Shown: positions 1-8,705, counted from the first letter of the stretch. The stretch is 62,243 bases of DNA from Nocardia suismassiliense (GCF_900269665.1 NZ_LT985361.1:3003460-3065702); one strand, 5' to 3'. Numbers and translations are program-made. The notes: generated by a model not told the origin, from the letters alone.

Positions 1-152
1 CTGCCGCAGCCGACAGGCCCAAGGATGCAGAGCTTGCCGACAGAGCGGATCAGGCGGAGAAGGCAGCAGTGGAAGGCTTGCAAGCCTCTGCCGACATGCC
101 CAAAAGCGAAGAGACTGGCGGCAGCCCTCAGAAGAAGGACGACGACGACTAG
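1..152 (+). CDS. 3' end of an unidentified gene (partial)
   Basis: An open frame enters from the left edge (first full codon at base 3) and ends at TAG 150-152. It encodes 49 residues of an Ala/Glu/Lys/Asp-rich, probably helical C-terminus ending in KKDDDD. The charged low-complexity tail is typical of the disordered end of a larger protein. The family cannot be named. A hairpin about 105 bases downstream could end its transcript. Confidence 0.5.
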   Translation, partial: AAADRPKDAELADRADQAEKAAVEGLQASADMPKSEETGGSPQKKDDDD

Positions 153-258
153 GTCAGGTCTCCCAATAACAGCGCGAGCAGTTCCTAATGCGTGTCATTA
201 GAAGCCGTTACCGATCACGGTTCGCGATCATGTAGCGGCAGGACCAACTGGCTTACGG

Positions 259-290
259 AATCACCCCGAACACATCCGTTCGGGGTGATT
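259..290 (+). terminator. Perfect 13-bp hairpin, terminator-like
   Basis: AATCACCCCGAAC (259-271) and GTTCGGGGTGATT (278-290) pair perfectly around a 6-base loop. A short T-containing tail (TTTCTG) follows on the plus strand. It lies downstream of the partial gene ending at 152 and is the only clear structure between 153 and 320. No tRNA was seen in that stretch. Confidence 0.6.
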
Positions 291-321
291 TCTGTCGGTG
301 CCGACTGGTACAACCCTGGTC

Positions 322-492
322 ATGTTTGACCAGATCCGGTCCGCGCGTTTCGCGCTCGACCAGGTGGCATCCACACTCGACCGCCACTCCATACGCGGCG
401 AATAGCTCCCCCGTGATCACATGAGCAAAATGGCGGGCATCATCCGCGACGCGATGGCCGCCTATGACAAGGCCCTGGCACCCCCAGAATGA
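322..492 (+). pseudogene. Small gene remnant with in-frame stop
   Basis: One frame runs from ATG 322 to TGA 490-492, interrupted only by TAG 403-405. The first half encodes 27 residues (MFDQIRSARFALDQVAS...). The second half encodes a helical segment from ATG 421 (MSKMAGIIRDAMAAYDKALA...) and overlaps the next remnant at ATGA 489-492. The shared frame on both sides of the stop and the coupled junction suggest a small gene broken by a nonsense mutation. Two separate peptides or noncoding sequence are alternatives. Family unknown. Confidence 0.35.
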
Positions 493-776
493 CCGAGCCC
501 GAAGACCTGATGACCGCCGAGCAGCAAGCCCTCGTGCTCGCGGTAGTCGACACGCAACAAAGCAACCCAGCCGGTCACAGACGAACAACTCGCCAGATTC
601 CTCGGAGAGCCCCTCGCGGACGTCGCCGCGGTACGCCGCATGAACTACCGAACGTCGTGTTCCAGCCGGGTGAGCCACCGAAAATCGTGCTCGCCCGGAT
701 GCTCGATGTGCTCGAGGCATTCGATCAGGGTGAGGACTACACGCCCCCGCCGGCCGACGCAGACGGCCGCTACTGA
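489..776 (+). pseudogene. Frameshifted small protein, HTH-like
   Basis: The frame starting at ATG 489 has a sensible start (MTEPEDLMTAEQQALVLAVV) and a sensible end (VVFQPGEPPKIVLARMLDVL). The middle is arginine-rich nonsense. Over about 555-640 the +1 frame instead reads VTDEQLARFLGEPLADVAAV, which looks like a real helix-turn-helix stretch. Two compensating indels would restore one protein of about 95 residues. Either the gene is decayed or the assembly has two errors. It overlaps the preceding remnant by 4 bases and the SLOG gene at its 3' end (convergent). Function unknown. Confidence 0.4.
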
Positions 777-1252
777 CTGCGCTTCGAGCCGTCAGGCCAA
801 ACGATCGCGACCGGGACACCGCGGTCGCGCGCTAGCTCTACCACGGTGCCGGTGCCGCCCTTCTCGCCAGCGCCACCATCCCACACTGCGATCAGGCGGT
901 CGCACGACGTAAGCATCGCTTCATTCGCAGCCTCGTATGCTTCGCGGCCGACGTCCGGGAAGTCCATTACATGAACAGCGTCAGCCTTACCCAACAGCTG
1001 ATCAAACAACTCGGCGTGATCCGGCTTCACTTTCCGCTCACGGTAGTTCTGCGCCGGAAGCACAACTTCGAGCGTGCCGCCTGCATCAAGTACGGCCTGA
1101 GCGAAAACGGAGTCGGCGCCGCGGGCAATGCAGCTGATACCAGTTAGGTTGGTCGAGTCCTCCTCGGCAAGCAGTTCCATGATCGCGTCGTACACCAGCG
1201 GCGCGGTGTTCTCGGTGATGTTCATGTGCCCGGTGACTCCGATGCGCACCAA
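770..1252 (-). CDS. SLOG-superfamily (YpsA/LOG-like) Rossmann protein
   Basis: 160 residues. The N-terminus reads IGVTGHMN, the glycine-containing first-strand loop seen in SLOG/DprA-like Rossmann folds. It continues with a helix, ISCIARGADSVFAQA (a G-A-D region like the 'G.A.G.D' of YpsA/DUF1273 proteins), a variable middle, and IAVWDGGAGEKGGTGTVVELA. That last segment resembles the GGxGT nucleotide-binding loop of lysine-decarboxylase-like SLOG proteins. The start is TTG 1252 (GTG 1249 possible). SLOG domains sense or process nucleotide derivatives and occur in stand-alone housekeeping and in defence contexts; which applies here cannot be told. It is divergent from nothing intact and sits beside a broken XRE regulator with the same orientation. 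Confidence 0.6.
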   Translation of the reverse strand: MVRIGVTGHMNITENTAPLVYDAIMELLAEEDSTNLTGISCIARGADSVFAQAVLDAGGTLEVVLPAQNYRERKVKPDHAELFDQLLGKADAVHVMDFPDVGREAYEAANEAMLTSCDRLIAVWDGGAGEKGGTGTVVELARDRGVPVAIVWPDGSKRSQ

Positions 1253-1263
1253 TCCAACTCCTC

Positions 1264-2187
1264 CTATGCCGTCGCGACCAGCAAGGGCTTCATCTGACCG
1301 CGCAGCTCAGCCACACGACCCACCTGCACGAACTGTTCAGTCGCGCGATACACCTTGATCAGTTTCTTCTGAACACGATCTGAGGCTGTTTTCCCCACCG
1401 CCTCCACCGCAGTCTCTCCGATCCGGCAGGCTTCTTCCAGTTCGCCCTCGATGAGTCGAGCCTCCAACATTCCCAGCTGGTCCAAGGCGGCACTGCGCCG
1501 TCGGTTCGGGCGGCGCAGCTTGACAGCTTGGTCAATCTGCTCGGCTGCCGCAGTTGCGAACGCGGGTTCTCGTCGCGCCATCTCCAGCAGCCGCCCGCCG
1601 ACTGTCCCCGCCAGCTCTGCCGTGTCGAAGTAGTTGATCCAGTAGGGATCGGTGCTTGGATCCGAGTTGCTGAGCGCTTCGTGGGCCCTGTCGCTGGCTC
1701 GGCGAAATGCCGTGGGCCGCCCCAACTTTCCGTATGCCCACGCTTCCCGCGTGTGAAGCATCGCGTTGACGGTTGCAGTGATCCGGTCGCCGAAATGGTC
1801 TTGTGCGATCCGAATCAGTTCAAGCGCGTCCGCCGCTCGCTCCCGCTCGACGCTCTCCCGCGGGCAAGCCATTCCGTAGTGGTCGAGAGAAAGCAGCTGT
1901 CGAGCCATCCCGGCCAGAGCGTTCGCGCACAGTGCGGGGTCGTCGGCTTCTTTCGCTGCGCGGACTGCCACGGCGTAGTACTGCTGCGCCTTGCTCTGAC
2001 GACCGGAGTCCCACGACATCGTGGCAGCGGTTTCGGCCAGCAGCGTTTTCGTCCTCATCAGGCGGCGTTTGATCTCTGGAGGATGGGAGTCCCGCAGTAT
2101 CTCGTTGACCTCGCTGAGCTGACCGACGACTGCCTTGCGGCGCAGGCCGCCGCCGAACTGATCATCCCATTGGCGGAAACGAATGCG
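1264..2187 (-). pseudogene. C-terminal remnant of an XRE-type regulator (TPR-like half)
   Basis: Reading from about 2187 to the stop at 1264, the frame encodes the helical repeat half of actinobacterial XRE-family regulators. It begins FRQWDDQFGGGLRRKAVVGQ and continues with TPR-like helices (ETAATMSWDSGRQSKAQQYY, ALCANALAGMARQLLSLD). The N-terminal HTH half is absent. Upstream in frame the sequence turns into arginine-rich nonsense, and the break coincides with one arm of a perfect 15-bp inverted repeat. The frame stays open to 2325, so a short fusion product is conceivable. I read it as a truncated, probably non-functional regulator. Confidence 0.55.
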
Positions 2188-2216
2188 CCCGACTCGCAAG
2201 ACGAGTCGGGCGCATT
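2182..2216. repeat. Perfect 15-bp inverted repeat at a gene break
   Basis: AATGCGCCCGACTCG (2182-2196) and CGAGTCGGGCGCATT (2202-2216) pair perfectly around CAAGA. The minus-strand continuation is T-rich (CGTTTCC), so it could act as a terminator toward the XRE remnant. It sits exactly where that gene loses homology, so it may also be a rearrangement scar. Confidence 0.65.
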
Positions 2217-2563
2217 GGTCGAATGGGCGGTGGCCGCACTGTTCAGATTGTGGGGAACGTCGATCACGTCTCCGTATGTCTGGCAGTGGCCGGTCCTGCC
2301 GGGGATTGCGAGGAAGGCCCGCCAACCTACGAGGGTCCGGCCAGGTCCGTGCCGGTGGCCGTTCCTACAGAGGACGGGGCTGGGCACGATCCAGCGGCCG
2401 TCACAGGTTCGGTACAGGCGGAGCCGCCCGCGATCGATGCGCCCCCGGACCGGCGCGTGCCCGTCAGTCGCGAGGCCACCGCGGCGGTCGCGCGAGGTCC
2501 TCGGTGGATCGGGTCGGTGGGTGGCGGCTTACGCTCGTGACGATCTGAGAGGGAGGTGTCACG
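2217..2563. other. Gap of 347 bases without a convincing gene
   Basis: A plus-strand frame 2223-2540 stays open (Pro/Ala/Val-rich) but has no recognisable domain and no good ribosome binding site. I treat it as noncoding or decayed. The promoter of the monooxygenase at 2564 should lie near its right end, where AGGGAGG (2549-2555) serves as ribosome binding site. Confidence 0.4.
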
Positions 2564-3664
2564 ATGGCCAAGGCGATCATCGTCGGCGGCGGAATCGGCG
2601 GTCTGACCACCGCCGTCGCATTGAGCCGGCGCGGCTGGACGGTGGAGGTGCTGGAGCGGGCTCCCGAGATCAGCGAGGTCGGTGCGGGAATTTCGCTGTG
2701 GCCGAACGCACTTCGCGCGCTGGATGCGATCGGTCTCGGCGAACAGGTGCGTGCGCGGGCCATCGAGGAAGGCTCGTCGGGCATCCGGGACAGCTCGGGG
2801 CGGTGGCTGTCGCGCATCGATGTCGAAGGGATTCGCGCGCGGTACGGCAGCCCGATCATGATGCACCGCGCCGATCTGCTGGACATCCTGCTCGCGGCGC
2901 TTCCGGAAGCTGTTCTGCGCGCAGGTGTCGCGGTGACCGAGGCGCGGACCGACGGCACCGTGGTGCACTCCGCCGGTACCTCCACCGGTGACCTGGTCGT
3001 CGGTGCCGACGGTATTCGCAGCGTCGTGCGACGTGCGGTCTGCGGCGATGTCGCCCCGCGCTACAGCGGCTACACCGCTTGGCGGCTGGTGACCACTCCC
3101 GCCGAGCCGATCAACAGTTTGGGTGAAACTTGGGGCCGTGGTGAACGTTTCGGCCTGGGCGGGCTTTCCGATGGTCGTGTCTACTGCTTCGCGGTCGTCA
3201 ACATGCCCGAGGGCCTTCCCGGTGGCGGTCTGGCCGAGTTACGCCGCCGGTTCGGTACCTGGCACGAGCCGATCCCGTCGCTGCTCGCGTCGGCCGACGA
3301 GTCCGCCGTCCTCAAACACGACCTCTACGATCTTCCCGACCTGAAAACCTATGTCGCGGATCGCATCGCCCTCGTCGGCGACGCCGCCCATGCGATGACG
3401 CCCAACCTGGGGCAGGGTGCGTGTCAGGCGATCGAAGACGCCGTCATTCTCGCCCGGGTCGCCACCGAGGACGCAGACCTGACCAGGTACGACCGCGAGC
3501 GCAGGCCTCGTACTCAGATGATCGTCGCCCGTTCCCGCCAGATGGGCACGATCGCGCAGCTGTCCTCGCCGCCGCTCGTCGCCATCCGTAATGCGGCGCT
3601 GCGGCTTGTCCCCGCCTCGGCGCAAGCCAAATCCCTTGCGCCGGTGCTGGACTGGACCTGCTGA
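2564..3664 (+). CDS. FAD-dependent aromatic-ring monooxygenase family protein
   Basis: 366 residues, normal length for group A flavoprotein monooxygenases. The FAD ADP-binding loop VGGGIGG is at residues 7-13, followed by ALSRRGWTVEVLERAPE. The DG region reads VVGADGIRSVVRRAV (about 143-157), and the second FAD motif reads GDAAHAMTPNLGQGACQAIEDA (about 271-292). This places it with urate/salicylate hydroxylase-like enzymes (HpxO, NahG), which hydroxylate aromatic or heterocyclic substrates with NAD(P)H and O2. The substrate cannot be read from sequence. The start is well supported by AGGGAGG 9 bases upstream. It is monocistronic and convergent with the WYL regulator. Confidence 0.85.
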   Translation: MAKAIIVGGGIGGLTTAVALSRRGWTVEVLERAPEISEVGAGISLWPNALRALDAIGLGEQVRARAIEEGSSGIRDSSGRWLSRIDVEGIRARYGSPIMMHRADLLDILLAALPEAVLRAGVAVTEARTDGTVVHSAGTSTGDLVVGADGIRSVVRRAVCGDVAPRYSGYTAWRLVTTPAEPINSLGETWGRGERFGLGGLSDGRVYCFAVVNMPEGLPGGGLAELRRRFGTWHEPIPSLLASADESAVLKHDLYDLPDLKTYVADRIALVGDAAHAMTPNLGQGACQAIEDAVILARVATEDADLTRYDRERRPRTQMIVARSRQMGTIAQLSSPPLVAIRNAALRLVPASAQAKSLAPVLDWTC

Positions 3665-3767
3665 CGATCCGGATCCTGGACCGATCTCGCTGGTTGCCTC
3701 GTGATGGGCGCTGACCCTGTCCGTACTCCGAGGTGGGATTCAGATGACGTTCAGCTAGCGGCGCTGC

Positions 3768-4757
3768 TCAATCGTGTTCCTGCGCAGGGAAATCGCGCAG
3801 CGCACGGTGACAGCGGGTGGCTTGGGCGCGCAGGGCGGTGACCAGTTCCGGCGGGCCGGACAGCAGCGTGAAGTCGATGTCCACCGAGGTGATCATCCAG
3901 ACGAGGGAGTCGGGTGTTTCGGCACCTACCTGGAGGCGGCAGGTTTCCGCGTCGACGGGTTCGAGGACGCCCATGCCCGGCCAGATGTTCGGGGTGGCGG
4001 TCTCGGCGGAGGTGTGCAGCAGGACGGTGGCCTGGTACGGCCAGGCGCGGGTGGACAGTTGGTGCGAAAGATAGGTGGCGACATCGCCTTCCGGCGGTTC
4101 GCGCGGGGTGAAGCGCGGACCGGTGGGGATGCGCGGGGTGAGCCGGTCGGCGCGGAAGGTGCGCCAGTCGGCGCGGTCGACGTCCCAGGCCACCAGGTAC
4201 CAGTGGCGGCTGAAATGGACCAGGGTGTGCGGTTCCACCGTGCGCACGGTGGTGGCGCCGTTGTGGGCGCGGTAGTCGAAGCGGAGGCGTTCGTGGCGTT
4301 GGCAGGCCTCGGCGACGGCCATCAGCGTCTCCGGTTCGACCGCCGTGCCGGGGGCACTGACTCGTATGGTGGCGCCGCGCAAGGTACGGACGCGGTGGCG
4401 CAGGCGCGGAGGCAGCACCTGCTCGAGTTTGGTCAGCGCGCGCAGCGACGATTCCTCGATGCCCGCCACGGTTCCGTCCGAAGCGCTGCGCAGACCGACC
4501 GCTACCGCGACCGCCTCGTCATCATCGAGCAGCAGCGGGGGGAGGGCCGCGCCCGCGCCGAGGCGGTAGCCGCCGGTGCCCTGGGTGGCGTGCACCGGAT
4601 AGCCGAGCTCGCGGAGCCGGTCGACATCGCGGCGCACGGTGCGGCTGGTGACGTGCAGTCGTTCGGCCAGTTCGGCGCCGGTCCAGTCGCGGTGGGCCTG
4701 TAGTAAAGCGAGCAGTCTGAGCAAGCGCGCCGACGTCTCCAACATGCGATCCAGCAT
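3768..4757 (-). CDS. YafY-type HTH + WYL domain regulator
   Basis: 329 residues. An HTH_11/DeoR-like winged helix lies at about 10-65 (LLALLQAHRDWTGAELAERL, TSRTVRRDVDRLRELGYPV). A WYL domain lies at about 140-225 (LRFDYRAHNGATTVRTVEPHTLVHFSRHWYLVAWD), followed by the WCX-like C-terminal region. WYL proteins bind ligands, often nucleotides or nucleic acid, and act as repressors or activators. An internal ATG 4 codons on (4745) is an alternative start. A second, distinct WYL regulator follows upstream in the same orientation; the two are tandem paralogues. Confidence 0.85.
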   Translation of the reverse strand: MLDRMLETSARLLRLLALLQAHRDWTGAELAERLHVTSRTVRRDVDRLRELGYPVHATQGTGGYRLGAGAALPPLLLDDDEAVAVAVGLRSASDGTVAGIEESSLRALTKLEQVLPPRLRHRVRTLRGATIRVSAPGTAVEPETLMAVAEACQRHERLRFDYRAHNGATTVRTVEPHTLVHFSRHWYLVAWDVDRADWRTFRADRLTPRIPTGPRFTPREPPEGDVATYLSHQLSTRAWPYQATVLLHTSAETATPNIWPGMGVLEPVDAETCRLQVGAETPDSLVWMITSVDIDFTLLSGPPELVTALRAQATRCHRALRDFPAQEHD

Positions 4758-4783
4758 GGCAGACCGTTAGGAACGCAACTGTC

Positions 4784-5755
4784 CTAAGTAACGTTGTAGA
4801 GCGCGTGCATTCGACCGGCCGTTTCGGCTACTCGCGCCCGCAATTCGGGCGGATCGAGCACCTCGGCGTATTCGCCGAGCGGCAGCAGTCCGTGGGCGAG
4901 CACCTCGTACGACTCCGACGGCAGGGTCAGTTCGACCCAGCCTGCCGCGTCGGGTTCGGTCGCCGTGGCCAGTGCCTCAGCCACCGCGACCGGTTCGTTC
5001 ATCAACCGCAGCATTCGCAGATGCGTGGCGGCGATCCGGCAGCGGGCCCGGACCCGCAGCATCGATTGCGCGAAATCATCGGCGGCCGTGGACCAATGGG
5101 TGGACAGGTCGAAATCCGTTGGCCGGTCGAACGATTCGTCGGTCGGCTCGGCGGAGATAATCCTGCTGACCCGGTAGGAGCGGATCGCCGTGCCGTCGCG
5201 TGCGACCAGATACCAAGTGCCCGCCTTCATGACCAAACCGAGGGGGTCGAGCGTGCGGTGGACGACCTTGTCCTTGCGGCCGTAGCGCACCCGCAGCTTG
5301 CGATCGTGCCAGAGTCCGTCGGCGACGGCGTTCAGCGTGGGTGTCTCGTCGGGGCGGTGGAACCAGCCGGGTGCGTCGATGTGTACCCGTTCGGCGATTC
5401 TGGTTGCGCGGCCGCGCAATTCGGGCGGGAGGGCGGCCAGCACTTTGAGCTGGGCGGTGGCGAGCACGGTGCCGAGTCCGAGATCGGCTGCCGCGCCGGG
5501 CAATCCGGCGAGCAGCACGGCGTCGGCTTCGTCGGTGGTCAAGCCGGTCAGTCGAGTCCGGTAGCCGTCCACCAAACGCACGCCGCCCGCGCGACCCGGC
5601 TCGCTGTAGACCGGTACGCCGGCGGCGGACAGCGCCTCGACGTCCCGGTACACGGTACGTATCGACACTTCGAGTTCCTTGGCGAGCTCGCCCGCCGTGG
5701 TCCGGCCGCGGGTTTGCAGGATCAGCAGCAGCTGCACCAGTCGACTTGCTCGCAT
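4784..5755 (-). CDS. YafY-type HTH + WYL domain regulator (second copy)
   Basis: 323 residues with the same architecture as its neighbour but clearly diverged. The N-terminal winged helix (LLLILQTRGRTTAGELAKEL, SIRTVYRDVEALSAAGVPVY) is followed by the WYL core (LRVRYGRKDKVVHRTLDPLGLVMKAGTWYLVARD) at about 155-200 and a WCX C-terminus. It is divergent from the PNPOx-like gene at 5818 with 62 bases between starts, so it probably controls that gene and itself from the shared region. The regulatory link is inference from gene order. Confidence 0.85.
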   Translation of the reverse strand: MRASRLVQLLLILQTRGRTTAGELAKELEVSIRTVYRDVEALSAAGVPVYSEPGRAGGVRLVDGYRTRLTGLTTDEADAVLLAGLPGAAADLGLGTVLATAQLKVLAALPPELRGRATRIAERVHIDAPGWFHRPDETPTLNAVADGLWHDRKLRVRYGRKDKVVHRTLDPLGLVMKAGTWYLVARDGTAIRSYRVSRIISAEPTDESFDRPTDFDLSTHWSTAADDFAQSMLRVRARCRIAATHLRMLRLMNEPVAVAEALATATEPDAAGWVELTLPSESYEVLAHGLLPLGEYAEVLDPPELRARVAETAGRMHALYNVT

Positions 5756-5817
5756 CAGTCGAGATTAGCCAGAAAACTGGACAGGAGATGTCAAGAATTG
5801 CTCGTATCGTGCTCGAT

Positions 5818-6309
5818 ATGGCCACTTGGAGTGAGTTCACCGCAGAAGCACCGCACATCGCCGAGATCTTCGTTCGCCGACATGCCGCCGCAGGCAACCT
5901 GTGCATGCTCGGCACCCTGCGTTCGGACGGGTTTCCGCGAATCAGTCCGATCGAGCCGCGGCTGTTCGAGGACATGCTGGTGATCGCGGGCATGCCCGGC
6001 ACCACCAAGTTCCGCGATCTCGCCCGCGATCCGCGCTTCTGTCTGCACACCGCCACCACCGATACGAAGGTCAGCGACGGTGACGCGAAGTTATTCGGCA
6101 CCGTGGTGGATGTCCAGGACAAGGAGGTGCACGTTCGTTTCGCGCAGGACCTGTTCGAGGAGAGCGGGTTCGATATCCGGGGTCAGGAGTTCGACCACTT
6201 CTATGTCGCCGACCTGAGCAGCGCGTCGACCGTCGAAGTGGAGGAGGACCACCTGAGTATCACCATCTGGAAGCCGGGCCAAGGGGAGCGGGTCGTGCAA
6301 AAGCAGTAA
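5818..6309 (+). CDS. Pyridoxamine 5'-phosphate oxidase family protein
   Basis: 163 residues with the split-barrel FMN-binding signature: MLGTLRSDGFPRISPIEPRLFEDMLVIAG near the start and TKFRDLARDPRFCLHT about 25 residues on. The family includes flavin- or F420-dependent oxidoreductases and haem-binding proteins; the true substrate is unknown. I chose ATG 5818 rather than upstream in-frame starts because TATCGT (5805-5810) lies 7 bases upstream, a typical -10 for a leaderless transcript, and homologues begin near MATWSEF. Divergent from a WYL regulator, its likely controller. Confidence 0.75.
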   Translation: MATWSEFTAEAPHIAEIFVRRHAAAGNLCMLGTLRSDGFPRISPIEPRLFEDMLVIAGMPGTTKFRDLARDPRFCLHTATTDTKVSDGDAKLFGTVVDVQDKEVHVRFAQDLFEESGFDIRGQEFDHFYVADLSSASTVEVEEDHLSITIWKPGQGERVVQKQ

Positions 6310-6322
6310 TGCTCGCCGCTGG

Positions 6323-7009
6323 TCAGTCCTTGCGGGGCAAGCGGTTGAGCACTTCGGTGGCGAGCTGTTGCGGATCGATGCCGAGTGCGCGCAGCGCGGG
6401 ATGTACGACCTCGTCCTCGTGCGCGAGCAGCCCGAGCATCAGGTGCCCGGTGTCGGCTCTGCTGTTGCTGGTCTTATGGGCTTCGGTGTCGGCGCGGGCC
6501 AACGCGCGCAGCACCAGCGGGGTGAAGCGCGGGTTGACCGGTGCGGAGGCATGGTGGGTCGCGACGGCTGCCAGGGCCCGGCGAAGTTTCTCGTGCCCGA
6601 GGCCCAGCGCGTCGACCGCGGCGGCGATCGGCGTATCGGGGTCGTCGTCGGCCGTGCTGGTCAACGCGAGCAACAGATCGCTCGCCTCGATGTGCGCGTG
6701 ATTGAGCGCTCGCGCTTCCCGCAGGCTGTTCTCCAGCGCCTTCCTGGCCTGCTTGGTGAAGGGAATGTTCCCGGACACGCTGTAGTCCGCCGTCCCCGGC
6801 GTCAGCGCGATCTGCACCCTGGCCGCCGCGGGCTCGATGCCCAGCTCCGCCAGCGCACGCGCGGTGGTGGCCGCGGAACCGATCTCGCAGGCGCGCAGGA
6901 TGGCGAGCAGCATGTGCTCCGGGCCGATGTAGTCGTGGCCGTGTTCTCGTGCCTCTTCTTGCGTCAGCACGATCACCCGACGGGCCTGATCGGAGAATCT
7001 CTCGAACAT
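6323..7009 (-). CDS. Solo Clp N-terminal domain protein (no AAA+ module)
   Basis: 228 residues. The first 150 residues are a ClpC-type N-domain made of two repeats (MFERFSDQARRVIVLTQEEA, IGPEHMLLAILR; then IPFTKQARKALENSLREA, IEASDLLLAL). A third half-repeat follows (FTPLVLRALARADTEA, DTGHLMLGLLAHEDEVVHPALRALGI). No Walker motifs are present. Such solo proteins (ClpS-like adaptors or Rv3596-type N-domain mimics) are thought to bind Clp adaptors or substrates; here that is inference. AAAGGGGGT precedes ATG 7009. TTGACT around 7050 on the minus strand is a possible -35. Confidence 0.8.
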   Translation of the reverse strand: MFERFSDQARRVIVLTQEEAREHGHDYIGPEHMLLAILRACEIGSAATTARALAELGIEPAAARVQIALTPGTADYSVSGNIPFTKQARKALENSLREARALNHAHIEASDLLLALTSTADDDPDTPIAAAVDALGLGHEKLRRALAAVATHHASAPVNPRFTPLVLRALARADTEAHKTSNSRADTGHLMLGLLAHEDEVVHPALRALGIDPQQLATEVLNRLPRKD

Positions 7010-7133
7010 AGCGACCCCCTTTCGGCCATTGGCCGCTGCTATCGATGGTAGTCAACATCCGGAGCGGCTGGTCGATATCAGCGGTGTCTAGTGCCGGAGG
7101 CGATCACGGCGCGGAAGATCGGGTGCTCGGCAT

Positions 7134-8363
7134 TCAGTCGCTCTCGGTCAACGCTCGGCGGCGACGGGCGAGAAAGGCTCGCTCGGCCGAATTCTCGGTG
7201 CGGGCGAGCGCCGCGTCGACGGCGGTCACGGCTTCGGTTGTGCGGCCGAGACGTTCGAGAAGGTCGGCCCGAATCGCGTGGTACAGGTAGTAGTTCGCGA
7301 GGTCGAGATCGTCGAGCAGCGAGAGCGCGACGGCGGGCCCGTCGACTTCGGCGACCGCTACTGCCCGGTTGAGCGCGACGATCGGACTCGGCGCCAGCAC
7401 GGTCAGTTGGTCGTAGAGCTGGACGATCTGCGGCCAGTCGGTGGCGGCCGCGGTCGGGGCGTCGGTATGTACGGCGTTGATCGCGGCTTGGATCTGGTAC
7501 GGCCCAGGTTGGTTGCGGCGCAGGCACTCTCGCACGATCGCGTGACCTTCTGCGATGCGTTCGCGATCCCAGCTGTCGCGGTCTTGTTCCGGCAGTGGGA
7601 TCAGAGATCCGTCGGTGGCGGTGCGGGCGGCTCGGCGTGCGTCCGTCAACAGCATCAGAGCGAGCAGTCCGGCGGCTTCCGGTTCGTCGGGCATGAGCTC
7701 GGTGAGCAGGCGGCCGAGGCGGATCGCTTCGGTGCAGAGCTCGGCGCGGATGAGGCTGTCCCCGGTGGTGGCCGTGTGTCCCTCGGTGAAGATCAGATAG
7801 ATGACCGCGAGGACGGCGTGCAGCCGGGCCGGGAGGTCGGCGTCGGCGGGCACGCGATAGGGGATGCGGGCATCGCGGATCTTGCCCTTGGCGCGCACAA
7901 GTCGTTGCGCCATGGTCGATTCCGAGGTCAGGAAGGCGCGGGCGATCTCCGGAGTGGTGAGCCCGCCGAGCAGCCGTAAGGTGAGCGCCACCTGGGCGGC
8001 GCGGGCCAGCGCGGGGTGGCAGCAGGTGAAGATCAGCCGTAGGCGGTCGTCGCGCACCGCACCCTCCTCGGCCGGTTCGGTGTCGGCCTGCAACAACGCG
8101 GCCTGGGCGTACTTGTCCGCGCGGGCGGCTTCCTTGCGGAGCCGATCGATCGCCCGGTTGCGTGCGGTCGTGATGATCCAGCCGGGCGGGCTCGGCGGCA
8201 GCCCGTCCGACGGCCAGCGCTGCACCGCCGCGGTGAACGCGTCCTGCACCGCGTCCTCGGCGACACCAATGTCACCGAAGACGCGGGTCAGGGTCGCGAC
8301 CGCGCGGCCGTAATGTTCGGCGAACACGCGCTCGATCGCCGCGGTGGTCACGGGTGCGTTCAT
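7134..8363 (-). CDS. ECF42-type RNA polymerase sigma factor with C-terminal extension
   Basis: 409 residues, twice the length of an ordinary ECF factor. Region 2 is at about 8-80 ([57 protein letters not shown]). Region 4 is at about 115-170 ([39 protein letters not shown]). A long helical, TPR-like DUF6596 extension follows to the end. This architecture and the DGPF/YCII gene directly upstream are the hallmarks of ECF42, which lacks an anti-sigma factor and is regulated through its C-terminal extension. Its ATG directly abuts the stop of the DGPF gene (TAAATG), so the two are translationally coupled. Confidence 0.9.
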   Translation of the reverse strand: MNAPVTTAAIERVFAEHYGRAVATLTRVFGDIGVAEDAVQDAFTAAVQRWPSDGLPPSPPGWIITTARNRAIDRLRKEAARADKYAQAALLQADTEPAEEGAVRDDRLRLIFTCCHPALARAAQVALTLRLLGGLTTPEIARAFLTSESTMAQRLVRAKGKIRDARIPYRVPADADLPARLHAVLAVIYLIFTEGHTATTGDSLIRAELCTEAIRLGRLLTELMPDEPEAAGLLALMLLTDARRAARTATDGSLIPLPEQDRDSWDRERIAEGHAIVRECLRRNQPGPYQIQAAINAVHTDAPTAAATDWPQIVQLYDQLTVLAPSPIVALNRAVAVAEVDGPAVALSLLDDLDLANYYLYHAIRADLLERLGRTTEAVTAVDAALARTENSAERAFLARRRRALTESD

Positions 8364-8705
8364 TTAACTGTCGTGCAGTGGCCGGACCTCGATCGGCAGC
8401 GTGATTGCCGCGGCCAGCCTGCGACCCCACTCCAGGGCTTCATCGAGATCGGTGGCCTGGATGATCGTGAAACCGCCGATGTGTTCCTTACCCTCGACGT
8501 ACGGACCGTCGGTGACGAGCGCTTCGTCGTCTTTGACGCGCACCACGGTTGCGGTGCTCGGTGGATGCAGGCCGGCGGCGAAGACCCATGCGCCCGCGGA
8601 CCGCAGATCGGCGTTGACCGCGTCGACATCGCGCATGATCTCGTCGATATTGTCGGGTACGCCGTCACCGTCGGGCTGGTAGATGCTCAGCAGATACTGC
8701 TTCAT
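8364..8705 (-). CDS. DGPF/YCII-related protein, partner of ECF42
   Basis: 113 residues. MKQYLLSIYQPDG at the N-terminus and VTDGPYVEGKEHIGGFTIIQATDLDEALEW in the middle are the YCII/DGPF signature. These proteins are encoded next to ECF41/ECF42 sigma factors. The role is unresolved: small-molecule binding or ferredoxin-like dimeric alpha-beta catalysis are suggested. The start at 8705 is supported by GAAGGAG about 8 bases upstream; an upstream in-frame start at 8747 lacks support. It is the first gene of the two-gene operon. Confidence 0.88.
   Translation of the reverse strand: MKQYLLSIYQPDGDGVPDNIDEIMRDVDAVNADLRSAGAWVFAAGLHPPSTATVVRVKDDEALVTDGPYVEGKEHIGGFTIIQATDLDEALEWGRRLAAAITLPIEVRPLHDS

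Noticed and set aside
153..258. tRNA gene
   Set aside because: No complete cloverleaf; the GGTTCGCG stretch lacks matching D- and acceptor arms.
2223..2540. 105-residue Pro/Ala/Val-rich plus-strand protein
   Set aside because: No ribosome binding site or recognised domain, and it lies in a disrupted region.
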